Under the pieces are notes generated by a model, which worked only from the letters and a program-made list of their open reading frames with translations, was not told where the DNA came from and ran no database searches. Of a DNA stretch of 57,547 nt, positions 43,880-52,303 are shown piece by piece. Both the position numbers and the translations under genes were made by a program. This DNA comes from an uncultured Pelagibacteraceae bacterium (GTDB taxonomy: Bacteria > Pseudomonadota > Alphaproteobacteria > Pelagibacterales > Pelagibacteraceae). The first letter of the stretch is position 1, and each line of letters starts with the position of its first letter. The DNA is taken from the NCBI GenBank assembly GCA_902623305.1, contig CACNTB010000006.1:1-57547 (forward strand). The letters run 5' to 3'.

Positions 43880-45031
43880 CTAATTACGATAAATAATTTT
43901 TGATTTGTCTAAATCTTTAACACTTTTGCAGCCCATAAGTATCATATTTCTTCTAATTTCTTTATGCATGTTCTCCAACAGCCTCTCAACACCTAACTGA
44001 CCTCCTGCTCCTAAACTAAATAGAAAAGCTTTTCCAAAACTACATGCTGTCGCACCTGCAGCAAGAGCTTTCAGAACATGTGTTCCTCTTCTAATCCCGC
44101 CATCTAAAATAATTTCTAACTTATCACCCACAGCATCTGCAATTGCTTTTACTTGATCAAAAGGTGATCTAGATCCATCCAGTTGTCTTCCTCCATGGTT
44201 TGAAATCATTATTGCAGTACAACCAATATCAATTGCTTTTTTTGCATCTTCAACTGACATCACACCTTTTAGTGCCATTGGTTTATTCCATTTTTTTATA
44301 CAATACTCAGCATCTTTCCAGTTCATGGCTGGATCGTATTGCTCATTAATATAATCCATTACTGATTTAGCAATATTTGTACCTTTGTCTGTTTTATTTT
44401 TTATGTTTGCTAACTCGAATTTTTTATTAGTAAAATATTTATAAACCCATCCAGGCCTCATGGCAAAACTTAACAGGCTATCTAAAGTAAATTTAGGTGG
44501 TGTTGTAAAACCAGTTTTATGATCACGTTCTCGATTTCCTGCTACAAGTGTATCGACTGTTATACACATTCCATCAAAATTTGCCCTAGAACATCTTTCA
44601 ATTAAATCGTCTGTAATTGATTTATCTTTATGAATATAAAGTTGAAAAAGTTTTGGACCACTAGAAATATTTGCCACCTCCTCAATTGAAAAGGATGCCA
44701 TAGTAGACATGCTATAAATAGTGTCGAATTTTTCAGCAGCTCTTGCAGATGCTCTGTCGCCCTCTGGATCATACAAGCTTTGCATAGCTGTTGGTGACAA
44801 AAATAATGGCATACTAATTTTTCTTCCAAACACTGTAGTCGATAAATCTGGCTCACCAACGCTGTTAAGAATATTTGGGACTAAATCACAGTCATTAAAC
44901 GCATCAGTATTTCTATTTAGTGTAACTTCATCATCTGCACCACCATCTATGTAATGAAAGATAGGAGCCGGTAGTTTTTTTTTTGCTAATTTTCTAAAGT
45001 CTTCAAAATTATAACAATCCTTTATATTCAT
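43880..45031 (-). CDS. FMN-dependent L-2-hydroxyacid dehydrogenase (LldD family), copy 2
   Basis: At 383 residues it belongs to the lactate dehydrogenase/glycolate oxidase family with a TIM barrel and FMN. Visible sites are FHYIDGGADDEVT near the N-terminus, the FMN-binding PLFLSPTAMQSLYDPEGDRA, the MALKGVMSVEDAKKA lysine, and SNHGGRQLDGSRSPFDQ with the catalytic His and an Arg. IILDGGIRRGTHVLKALAAGA binds the phosphate. It oxidises an L-2-hydroxyacid to the oxoacid. It is five bases after a close paralogue of identical length, so the pair arose by tandem duplication. Confidence 0.93.
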   Translation of the reverse strand: MNIKDCYNFEDFRKLAKKKLPAPIFHYIDGGADDEVTLNRNTDAFNDCDLVPNILNSVGEPDLSTTVFGRKISMPLFLSPTAMQSLYDPEGDRASARAAEKFDTIYSMSTMASFSIEEVANISSGPKLFQLYIHKDKSITDDLIERCSRANFDGMCITVDTLVAGNRERDHKTGFTTPPKFTLDSLLSFAMRPGWVYKYFTNKKFELANIKNKTDKGTNIAKSVMDYINEQYDPAMNWKDAEYCIKKWNKPMALKGVMSVEDAKKAIDIGCTAIMISNHGGRQLDGSRSPFDQVKAIADAVGDKLEIILDGGIRRGTHVLKALAAGATACSFGKAFLFSLGAGGQLGVERLLENMHKEIRRNMILMGCKSVKDLDKSKIIYRN

Positions 45032-45036
45032 GATTG

Positions 45037-46188
45037 CTATCTTCTGAATCTTAAGTTGCTTCTTTTTAAATCACTAATTTTAGTGCAACCCATTAACTTC
45101 ATATCTCTTACTAATTCAGATTTGTATTTTTCTAAAGCTCTTTCTACACCTGCTTGTCCAGCTGCTGCTAAAGCATACAAATAAAGTCTCCCACCAGAAC
45201 ATGCTTTTGCGCCCAAAGATAAAGCTTTAAGCATATGGGTGCCCCTATGTATACCACCTTCACAAATGACATCTATTTTATCTCCGACTGCATCAACAAT
45301 TTCTGCAAGTTGATCGAAAGGAGATCTAGATCCATCAAGTTGTCTTCCACCATGGTTTGAAACCATTATTCCTGTACATCCTATATCTACTGCTCTCTTA
45401 GCATCTTCAACACTCATAACTCCTTTTAAAGCAAAATGCCCCCCCCATTTAGAGCAAAGTTGTTCGGCATCTTTCCAGCTCATTGACTGATCTAGCATCG
45501 TAGAAAAATAATTTCCTATTGAAGAGTTTGTGCTCGTACCCTCTTTTACAAAATCTTGTAGATGAGGTAATTCAAATTTGCCTTTTGTTAAATAATTTAT
45601 TCCCCACATTGGCTTTGTGGCAAAACTAAATAAACTTGATAGTGTTAATTTAGGTGGTGAAGTAAATCCAGTTCTTAAATCTCTTTCTCTATTTCCTCCT
45701 GTAATCGTATCAACCGTTAGAGCCATGACATCAAACTTAGCTGCTTTTGCTCTTTCTAAGCATGAATCATTAAGCCCTCTATCTTTATGAAAATAGAACT
45801 GAAACATTTTTGGCGTATCAACCAGTGAGGAAATTTCCTCCACACTTACTGTTGCTAGTGCTGATACACCAAACATAGTATTATATTTTTTAGCTGCTTT
45901 ACCTACAGCTCTTTCACCGTCATAATGAAATAATCTCTGTAAGGCAGTAGGGGCTAAGTAAAATGGTAAATCAAGTTTTTTACCAAAAATAGTTGTTGAT
46001 AAATCAACATGCTCTACACCTCTTAATACGTTAGGGACCAAATCAACATCGTCAAATGCAGAAGTATTTCTTGCATAAGTTATTTCATCGTCTGCTGCAC
46101 CATCAATATAGTGAAATATAGGTGAAGGTAATTTTTTTTTTGCTAATTTTCTAAAATCACTAAAATTATGACAGTCTTTTAAATTCAT
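45037..46188 (-). CDS. FMN-dependent L-2-hydroxyacid dehydrogenase (LldD family), copy 1
   Basis: This copy is also 383 residues with the same architecture: FHYIDGAADDEITYARNTSA, PFYLAPTALQRLFHYDGERA, FALKGVMSVEDAKRAVDIGC and SNHGGRQLDGSRSPFDQ. The active-site residues are intact. It differs from the paralogue mainly in the substrate-loop region (about residues 170-230) and the C-terminal third. That suggests different substrates, for example lactate for one and glycolate or another hydroxyacid for the other. It is eight bases downstream of the pagL-like gene. Confidence 0.93.
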   Translation of the reverse strand: MNLKDCHNFSDFRKLAKKKLPSPIFHYIDGAADDEITYARNTSAFDDVDLVPNVLRGVEHVDLSTTIFGKKLDLPFYLAPTALQRLFHYDGERAVGKAAKKYNTMFGVSALATVSVEEISSLVDTPKMFQFYFHKDRGLNDSCLERAKAAKFDVMALTVDTITGGNRERDLRTGFTSPPKLTLSSLFSFATKPMWGINYLTKGKFELPHLQDFVKEGTSTNSSIGNYFSTMLDQSMSWKDAEQLCSKWGGHFALKGVMSVEDAKRAVDIGCTGIMVSNHGGRQLDGSRSPFDQLAEIVDAVGDKIDVICEGGIHRGTHMLKALSLGAKACSGGRLYLYALAAAGQAGVERALEKYKSELVRDMKLMGCTKISDLKRSNLRFRR

Positions 46189-46196
46189 AAACCAAT

Positions 46197-46697
46197 CTAA
46201 AAGTTTTTCAAAAAATTGAACATATAACTATTTGCCCCAGGATTCTTGTCTCCTAAACTGGCATTAGATACATGATTATAAGATATTCCCAAGTTAGAAG
46301 TTTTTGAGAGTTTATAAGATAGTTGAACTTCAGACTTGAATTCAAGAACATGACCCAAATCTTTACCGTCTCCCTTATGGTAAAGACCAGGTGCAAAACT
46401 TGGTGTAAAAGTTAAACCTCCAATATCTACATTCCATTCAAATCCAGTATAAATATACACTGCAGAATTTTCTGTTATAAATCCTCCAGTTATTGGAGAA
46501 ATGTTCCCAATAATAGTGTTTCGCTCCAAATTTTCATTTTGATGTTGAAAACCTATTAAAAGTGCTGACTGTTTATCATCACTGAAATCAAAATTTCCTG
46601 TAAAAAAATTATATTGATGCGAACTGTTTTCTGCAGCTAAAACCTTGGTGCAAAAAAATAATGTAAAAAAAAGTATATTTAATTTTTTTAAATTCAT
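46197..46697 (-). CDS. pagL: PagL-like lipid A 3-O-deacylase (acyloxyacyl hydrolase)
   Basis: The protein is predicted to be an outer-membrane beta-barrel of 166 residues. I take the ATG at 46697 (MNLKKLNILFFTLFF), which gives a clean signal peptide ending near KVLAAEN. A further in-frame ATG at 46721 overlaps ccmH and is possible. Alternating hydrophobic strands fill the mature part. The C-terminal motif YNHVSNASLGDKNPGANS matches the PagL catalytic His-x-Ser region. The acidic third residue of the PagL triad is not at the position I expect; it is Asn. The family removes an acyl chain from lipid A. Confidence 0.8.
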   Translation of the reverse strand: MNLKKLNILFFTLFFCTKVLAAENSSHQYNFFTGNFDFSDDKQSALLIGFQHQNENLERNTIIGNISPITGGFITENSAVYIYTGFEWNVDIGGLTFTPSFAPGLYHKGDGKDLGHVLEFKSEVQLSYKLSKTSNLGISYNHVSNASLGDKNPGANSYMFNFLKNF

Positions 46698-46713
46698 AGC
46701 CCTTATTATCAGA

Positions 46714-47079
46714 TTAATCATGTTTTTTTTTAAGTTTTTTAAAGATTATTGCACCACCAAATAGGAAGATCAATAGAGGCATAAACCAAAGAATATAAGT
46801 GTTTTTATTTAATTTAGGATCGTACAATATCCACTCTCCATACTTATTTTTAAAATATTCGTAAATTTCAGCCTCAGTCAATCCTTCGTCAATTTTTCTA
46901 TCAACTAAAATTTTCAAACTGTTAGCAAACTCAGAGTCTGAATCGTAAATTGACTGACCTTGACAAACTAAACAACGTAGGTTTTTAGTTATATTGTTTC
47001 TTTTATCTAGTTCGTCAGCTTTAAGTACGCTAAATGTAAAAAATAAAATAATAATTAAAAAAAATCTTAAAACTTTCAT
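46714..47079 (-). CDS. ccmH: Cytochrome c-type biogenesis protein CcmH
   Basis: This periplasmic thiol protein reduces apocytochrome c before heme attachment. It is 121 residues long with an N-terminal signal/anchor, then the thiol motif LRCLVCQGQSIYDSDSEFA, and a C-terminal membrane segment (YILWFMPLLIFLFGGAIIF) followed by lysines. This matches the short CcmH/CycL form. It overlaps ccmG by four bases. It is the last of the ccm genes here; CcmI is not present. Confidence 0.96.
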   Translation of the reverse strand: MKVLRFFLIIILFFTFSVLKADELDKRNNITKNLRCLVCQGQSIYDSDSEFANSLKILVDRKIDEGLTEAEIYEYFKNKYGEWILYDPKLNKNTYILWFMPLLIFLFGGAIIFKKLKKKHD

Positions 47080-47594
47080 TTTATCAATAAATTAATTTCC
47101 TCGATTAATTGTTGGTTAAGAGGCCCAATGTATTTTTTAATAATTTCATTATTATAAATTAAAAATGATTCAGGAACACCATAAGCTCCCCACTCAATTG
47201 CAATTGTACCATCTAAATCAATATAGATTTCTTTATAAGGATTTCCTAGTTCTTTTAAAAAGTTTTCTGCATTACTTAAATTATCTTTATAATTCATTCC
47301 AATAATATTTACTTTATTATCTAAACTTAAATTCATTAAAAAAGCATGTTCTTGACGACATGGAACACACCAAGATGACCAAATATTTAATAAATAAATC
47401 TTATCTAATTTAAAGATATTTGATGATTTTACATTTTCTCCAGAAAAAAATTCTTTAATATTAAAATCTGGTATCTCTTTTTTTGTATTAACATCTGGAG
47501 TGTATATTTTAGAGTCTTCTAAACCTTTGTAAAAAATAAAAAATATTATTCCAAAAATAATAATAACTGAAAAAGGTAATATTTTATTTTTCAT
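47076..47594 (-). CDS. ccmG: Thiol:disulfide interchange protein CcmG/DsbE
   Basis: This membrane-anchored thioredoxin-like reductant serves the CcmH/apocytochrome pathway. One N-terminal membrane segment is followed by a thioredoxin fold with the active site WSSWCVPCRQEH and the cis-proline region YGVPESFLIYN, in 172 residues. WGAYGVPE is the CcmG-specific GVxGVPETF-like segment. It overlaps ccmF by eleven bases and ccmH by four bases. Confidence 0.95.
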   Translation of the reverse strand: MKNKILPFSVIIIFGIIFFIFYKGLEDSKIYTPDVNTKKEIPDFNIKEFFSGENVKSSNIFKLDKIYLLNIWSSWCVPCRQEHAFLMNLSLDNKVNIIGMNYKDNLSNAENFLKELGNPYKEIYIDLDGTIAIEWGAYGVPESFLIYNNEIIKKYIGPLNQQLIEEINLLIK

Positions 47595-49464
47595 TATCTT
47601 TTTTTAACAAACTAACGATTCCCCCAAGAGATATTAAAATTACTGATAACCAAATCCATAACATAAATGGCTTAACTTGGTATCTTACGTTAAAAAAATC
47701 TTGATTTTGAACCAAATTAATTACGATAAATTTATCTGACATTAGAGTTGTTTTGATATCAGCTTCACTTGTGGCAATAACAGGTTGATTGTAAATTCTC
47801 AACTGTGGTGAGAATCTATCTTCTCCACCATCATGATTGCTTATTAAGAAATTTCCAATAATTGCATTATAATTTTTTTCTTTTTTCTGATCAACACTTT
47901 CGAAAACTATTTTAGTTTTTGAATTTTCAAAAGTTTCACCAATTTTAAGATTAGTTATAATTTCGCTTGAAAATAAACTGTTAAACAAAATACTTAAGAT
48001 TAATAAACTAAATCCAAAATGCGAGATATTTTGTGAAATATTTTTATATTTTTTTACAAAAAAATCTCTCAGAGTAATAAAGAATAAATAAAGAGCACTG
48101 GAAATCAAAATTGTATTGATTAGGATATTTTGATTAAAATTTTTTAATACCAAAAATGCCAATAATATTGAGATAATAAAAAAAGAAATTAAATATGTCT
48201 TATCTTTGAGTTGAGATTTTATCCATCTTAATTTTGGACCAATAGCCATCATAAGTAAAAAAGGAATTAAAAATGGTATCATTAACTTATGATAGAATGG
48301 AGGACCAACTGATATTTTTTGAGAAGAAATTACATCTAAAAAAATTGGATATACAGTTCCTATTAATACAACTGACAAAAAATACATCATAAACCAGTTG
48401 TTAATCAATATTGAAGTTTCTTTGCTCAACCAAAAAAAACTAGAAGATTTTCTATCATTATCTTTATGAAAAAAGAAAAAAATTAAAATAGATAAAAAAA
48501 TTAAAATGAATAAAAATACAAGAATAAATAAACCTCTTTCAGGATCATTAGCAAATGTATGAACTGAATTTAAAATTCCTGATCTTACTAAAAATGTTCC
48601 ACACATGCTTAACGTAAATGTTGCTATTGAAAGAATTATTACCCACGAAGTTAAAATAGATTTTTTCTCTAATACTAAAATGCAATGTAAAAGAGTGGTT
48701 AATGCAAGCCACGGCATTAAAGAAACATTCTCTACTGGATCCCAAAACCAAAAACCTCCCCAGCCCAATTCATAATAAGCCCAAATTGATCCGAGCAGTA
48801 TTCCTAAAGTCAAAAATATCCATGAAATTAAGATCCATTTTTTTATATGCGATGCCCAACTAGTAGAAATAATTTTTAAACTTGTTGCTGCCAACACAGA
48901 TGAAAAAATAATTGAAGAACCAACATAGCCTAAATATAAAATAGGTGGATGAATTGCTAAAGCTGGGTCTTGTAAAATTGGGTTTAATCCAAGACCCTCC
49001 GTAGGTATTGGAAAAATATAATTAAATGGGTTTGATGTTTTAATTAAAAATAAAAAGAAACCAACTATTATTATCTGTTGAAAAACTAAAGTTAAAATTT
49101 TGTACTTAACTGGTTGATTTTTAGTCCTTACTAAAAATAAGAAAATAAATAAAGTTAAAACGAGCAACCACAACAATAAACTACCTTCATGATTCCCCCA
49201 AGTTCCGCTTATTTTATAAAACAATGGTTTTGTGGTGTGAGAATTATTGAATACTGTTTCATTACTAAAATCTGAAACAACAAAAGAAAAAATTAAACAC
49301 AAAAAACTAATGATAACAAAAAATAATTGCAAAAATGTAAACGATAATATTTTGGTATCTAATATGTTTGAGTTATTAAAATTTTTATATGAAAAATAAA
49401 ATAATGATAATCCGATTATTAATCCTAATATCAAAGAATAATATCCAACAAGACTATAGATCAA
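47584..49464 (-). CDS. ccmF: Heme lyase subunit CcmF
   Basis: This large membrane protein attaches heme from CcmE to apocytochrome c. At 626 residues it has many membrane segments and the WWD domain GWGGFWFWDPVENVSLMPWL. Other markers are SGTWGNHEGSLLLWLLVL and GTFLVRSGILNSVHTFANDP. The length is typical. It follows ccmE by one base and overlaps ccmG, so all are cotranslated. Confidence 0.97.
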   Translation of the reverse strand: MIYSLVGYYSLILGLIIGLSLFYFSYKNFNNSNILDTKILSFTFLQLFFVIISFLCLIFSFVVSDFSNETVFNNSHTTKPLFYKISGTWGNHEGSLLLWLLVLTLFIFLFLVRTKNQPVKYKILTLVFQQIIIVGFFLFLIKTSNPFNYIFPIPTEGLGLNPILQDPALAIHPPILYLGYVGSSIIFSSVLAATSLKIISTSWASHIKKWILISWIFLTLGILLGSIWAYYELGWGGFWFWDPVENVSLMPWLALTTLLHCILVLEKKSILTSWVIILSIATFTLSMCGTFLVRSGILNSVHTFANDPERGLFILVFLFILIFLSILIFFFFHKDNDRKSSSFFWLSKETSILINNWFMMYFLSVVLIGTVYPIFLDVISSQKISVGPPFYHKLMIPFLIPFLLMMAIGPKLRWIKSQLKDKTYLISFFIISILLAFLVLKNFNQNILINTILISSALYLFFITLRDFFVKKYKNISQNISHFGFSLLILSILFNSLFSSEIITNLKIGETFENSKTKIVFESVDQKKEKNYNAIIGNFLISNHDGGEDRFSPQLRIYNQPVIATSEADIKTTLMSDKFIVINLVQNQDFFNVRYQVKPFMLWIWLSVILISLGGIVSLLKKDNEK

Positions 49465-49465
49465 T

Positions 49466-49885
49466 TTATTTTTCCCCTAACGCTTCTTTTACTTCTGGTG
49501 GCATATAATTTTCATCATGCTTAGCTAAAATTTTTGTAGCAGAGAAAAAGTTTCTATCTTTTAGAAAACCTTCTGCAACGACCCCTTTTCCTTCAGCAAA
49601 TAAATTTGGCACTGCTCCCGAGTAGATAACATTTATTTCATTTTTAAAGTCTGTAATTATAAAGTTAACTTTATTTGAACTTATTGAAATTGAATTTTTT
49701 TTAACCATTCCTCCAACCCTTATTTTACTTTTTCCTATTTCAGTGAGTGATTTTATTTCGGAAGGCGATTGAAAATATACAATATTTTCCTCTAAAGATT
49801 TTAAAACCAAAATTGTTGTTAAAATTAAAGTAATTAAGACGATTACTACAAACAAAAATCTTAATTTAACTTTTCGACCATACAT
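49466..49885 (-). CDS. ccmE: Heme chaperone CcmE
   Basis: This periplasmic OB-fold chaperone holds heme covalently before transfer to CcmF. It has 139 residues with an N-terminal membrane anchor, then [12 protein letters not shown] and [18 protein letters not shown]. The heme-binding histidine is in [14 protein letters not shown]. It lies ten bases after ccmD. Confidence 0.97.
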   Translation of the reverse strand: MYGRKVKLRFLFVVIVLITLILTTILVLKSLEENIVYFQSPSEIKSLTEIGKSKIRVGGMVKKNSISISSNKVNFIITDFKNEINVIYSGAVPNLFAEGKGVVAEGFLKDRNFFSATKILAKHDENYMPPEVKEALGEK

Positions 49886-49895
49886 GGTTTAAAAG

Positions 49896-50123
49896 TTAAT
49901 TATTTGTTACGTTTGCTAAAATTTCTTTATTTATTCTTTGCGATTTTGCAGAATTAGCTTGCTCAGCAGTAAGTGATCCAAATTTAGCAACAAATTTTTT
50001 TCTTTCTTTAACAAATTGCGTTTTAGTTACCAAATATAAACTTAGGAAACTTAATAAGGTAAAACTAAAAGCAGATAACACATACACTGCATATCCATTC
50101 ATAAAAAGTAATTCGTTTATCAT
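49896..50123 (-). CDS. ccmD: Heme exporter accessory protein CcmD
   Basis: This 75-residue single-span membrane protein lies between ccmC and ccmE, the place where CcmD is always found. It has one hydrophobic stretch (NGYAVYVLSAFSFTLLSF) and then a charged cytoplasmic tail. Its sequence is poorly conserved, so the call rests on position, size and topology. The NGYAxYVxxAF start is typical of CcmD. It overlaps ccmC by four bases. Confidence 0.85.
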   Translation of the reverse strand: MINELLFMNGYAVYVLSAFSFTLLSFLSLYLVTKTQFVKERKKFVAKFGSLTAEQANSAKSQRINKEILANVTNN

Positions 50124-50827
50124 AATCTATCTAAGCCTTTATTTTTATTTTTTATCAGTTCTGTATTATATTTCATTAAGAAAATTAACAATGAAAAAAG
50201 AGCAAATGCCGCAGTCATTATTAACAATGGGTATAGCATTGATGAATGAATTGAACTTTTTGACAAAATATTAATAGATGCAGGTTGATGGAGAGTATTC
50301 CACCAATCAACTGAGTATTTAATTATTGGAACATTAATAATTCCTAAAATAGTTATAAAAGTTGAGATCTTGTAAACTTTTTCTTCCTTATCATAAATTC
50401 TCCATACAATTAAATACATTGCATAAAATAATGCCAAAATTAACATTGAAGTTATTCTGGCGTCCCAGGCCCACCATGTTCCCCAAGTTGGTTTTCCCCA
50501 AATTGATCCTGTAACTAAAGCAATGACATTAAAAACAAAACCTGAAGGTGCTAAACTTTTGGAAATTAAAAAAAAGTTTTTATTTTTAAACACGAAACCA
50601 CAAATAGATAATAAAGTTATAGAAGAAAATGTTCCAAGTGAAATCCAGGCAGCAGGAACGTGAACATACATAATTCTAACTGCATCACTTTGTTTGTAAT
50701 CTTCAGGAGATATAACTAGTGCTTCAACCAAGCCAACACTTAATACAATAATAAACAAAAATAAAACGTACTTTGGTGCCTTTGACGTGATTCTGAAAAT
50801 TTTGTTAGGTTCAAAAAGTTTAAACAT
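50120..50827 (-). CDS. ccmC: Heme transporter CcmC
   Basis: This membrane protein loads heme onto CcmE. It has 235 residues and six membrane segments with the WWD domain WGTWWAWDARITSMLILALF. The conserved histidines are in MYVHVPAAWISLG and NTLHQPASIN. It is the first gene of the ccm operon in transcription order. The gap upstream holds a predicted structured element. CcmA and CcmB are not in this window. Confidence 0.97.
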   Translation of the reverse strand: MFKLFEPNKIFRITSKAPKYVLFLFIIVLSVGLVEALVISPEDYKQSDAVRIMYVHVPAAWISLGTFSSITLLSICGFVFKNKNFFLISKSLAPSGFVFNVIALVTGSIWGKPTWGTWWAWDARITSMLILALFYAMYLIVWRIYDKEEKVYKISTFITILGIINVPIIKYSVDWWNTLHQPASINILSKSSIHSSMLYPLLIMTAAFALFSLLIFLMKYNTELIKNKNKGLDRL

Positions 50828-50873
50828 ATTTTAATTTAGAATTTTTTTTGGTGATTTCTATTATGAAATAGTT

Positions 50874-50939
50874 TTCTGATCAAGAATGCAGAGGGGAGAT
50901 AATAAGCTTGAAATTAACGTTTAACACTCTTGACCAGAA
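50874..50939. ncRNA. Candidate structured RNA element upstream of ccmC
   Basis: The 178-base gap between ccmC and hspQ (50828-51005) holds a 12-bp stem, TTCTGATCAAGA with TCTTGACCAGAA (one G-U pair), enclosing about 42 bases. The interior is GC-richer than the flanks (GCAGAGGGGAGA). It could be a 5' leader of ccmC on the minus strand or a small RNA on the plus strand; neither strand shows a T-run terminator. I do not recognise the family. Confidence 0.4.
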
Positions 50940-51005
50940 GATACTAAAAAATAACTAATTTATATGGCCTAGATTTGAGCTAAATGTGTTTGAATGATGG
51001 TTGCC

Positions 51006-51326
51006 TTAATTAGAAAGCTTAAAATAACTAGAGCCTTTTTTTCCCGAAAAAATCTCCTCAATTAAAGGGTGTTTTATTGGCTCATCAGAATCGTCCATTA
51101 GCAAGTTTTGTTCAGAAACATAAGCTTCATAAGTTATCTCATCATTTTCTGCTAATAGATGGTAAAATGGTTGATCTTTTCTTGGTCTGACATTTTTTGG
51201 AATAGACTGATACCATTCTTCTGAATTATTAAATTCAAAATCAACATCATAAATCACACCTCTAAATTCAAAATGTTTATGCTTAACGATGTCTCCAATT
51301 GAAAATTTAGCTTTTTGGACTGGCAT
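51006..51326 (-). CDS. hspQ: Heat shock protein HspQ (YccV-like, hemimethylated-DNA-binding domain family)
   Basis: This 106-residue protein has the YccV-like fold. KFSIGDIVKHKHFEFRGVIYDVD matches HspQ-type [22 protein letters not shown], and YHLLAENDEITYEAYVSEQNL is the second conserved block. The family modulates Lon and other protease activity and was also described as hemimethylated-DNA-binding. It has a monocistronic look: an ATG at 51326, divergent from ispZ, 87 bases apart. The function is inferred from the family. Confidence 0.9.
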   Translation of the reverse strand: MPVQKAKFSIGDIVKHKHFEFRGVIYDVDFEFNNSEEWYQSIPKNVRPRKDQPFYHLLAENDEITYEAYVSEQNLLMDDSDEPIKHPLIEEIFSGKKGSSYFKLSN

Positions 51327-51412
51327 TGGTCTTAGTATGGGTATTTAAAAATAAAAATCAATGCTAAAAATATAAATGTTTTGTGATGTGGCAAATATGT
51401 TAATATCTTTTA

Positions 51413-51964
51413 GTGAATAAATCTTTTTTAAAATTTGTTACTGATTTCGGTCCTTTAGCAATATTTTTTTTCTATTATTACAATAATGATAAAAATTTAT
51501 CTGTAGCAATACCTCCACTAATAGTTGCAACTTTAGTTGCATTAGCAGTAGTTTGGTTTTTTGAAAAAAAAATTCCTCCAATGCCTTTGGTAAGTGGAAT
51601 TTTAATTACTTTTTTTGGTGGATTAACTATCTACTTTAATGATCCCATATTTATTTATGTAAAACCAACCATCATTAATATCATGTTTGCTTTTGCATTA
51701 CTTTCTGGGAAATATTTTACCAATGAACCTATTCTTAAAAAAATTATGGGTAAATCTATACCGCTAACTGATGTTGGATGGGAAATTCTTAATAAACGAT
51801 GGATGTATTTTTTCTTTGGTCTTGCTTTATTAAATGAAATTGTTTGGAGAACTCAAACAGAAGAATTTTGGGTTAATTTTAAAGTGTGGGGAATGCTTCC
51901 AATAACAATAATATTTACAGGATTTCAAGTCCCTTTAATTAATAAACATAAGATTGATGCGTAG
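51413..51964 (+). CDS. ispZ: Inner membrane septation protein A (IspZ/YciB)
   Basis: This 183-residue protein with about five membrane segments belongs to the YciB family, linked to septation and envelope synthesis. Markers are KFVTDFGPLAIFFFYYY, MPLVSGILITFFGGLTIYF and LTDVGWEILNKRWMYFFFG. The start codon is GTG at 51413. Its stop overlaps the following DUF2794 gene by eight bases. In many alphaproteobacteria this gene lies after ftsY; here it is 32 kb away. Confidence 0.93.
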   Translation: MNKSFLKFVTDFGPLAIFFFYYYNNDKNLSVAIPPLIVATLVALAVVWFFEKKIPPMPLVSGILITFFGGLTIYFNDPIFIYVKPTIINIMFAFALLSGKYFTNEPILKKIMGKSIPLTDVGWEILNKRWMYFFFGLALLNEIVWRTQTEEFWVNFKVWGMLPITIIFTGFQVPLINKHKIDA

Positions 51965-52301
51965 TAATTTAAAATTAGTAGTAAATAATCCTCATAATAA
52001 AATAGAAGGAAAACATTTTTTTGAAAAAGATGAGCTAAAAATTATATTAGACTTATATGCTAAGATGGTTTCTGAAGGTTCTTGGAAAGATTACGGTTTA
52101 AGTATTTCAAGTAAACAAGTTGGTTTTAGTGTTTTTAGAAATGCTACTGAAAATGCCCTATATAAAATTTGTAAAAATTTTAATCCTAAAAACAAAAATC
52201 TTAAATATTTGATTACTGATACGAGTGGTAAAATACTTAAAAATTCTTACGATCTTAGAATTTTATTAAAAAATACTAACTGGAAAAAACTTCAAAAATA
52301 G
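51957..52301 (+). CDS. DUF2794 domain protein
   Basis: This 114-residue soluble protein is recognisable as the alphaproteobacterial DUF2794 family: FFEKDELKIILDLYAKMV, GSWKDYGLSI, FSVFRNATENALYKI and DTSGKILKNSYDLRILL. The function is unknown. The ATG at 51957 lies inside the end of ispZ, so the two are probably translationally coupled. It converges with the BI-1 gene, with two bases between the stops. Confidence 0.85.
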   Translation: MRSNLKLVVNNPHNKIEGKHFFEKDELKIILDLYAKMVSEGSWKDYGLSISSKQVGFSVFRNATENALYKICKNFNPKNKNLKYLITDTSGKILKNSYDLRILLKNTNWKKLQK

Positions 52302-52303
52302 AT

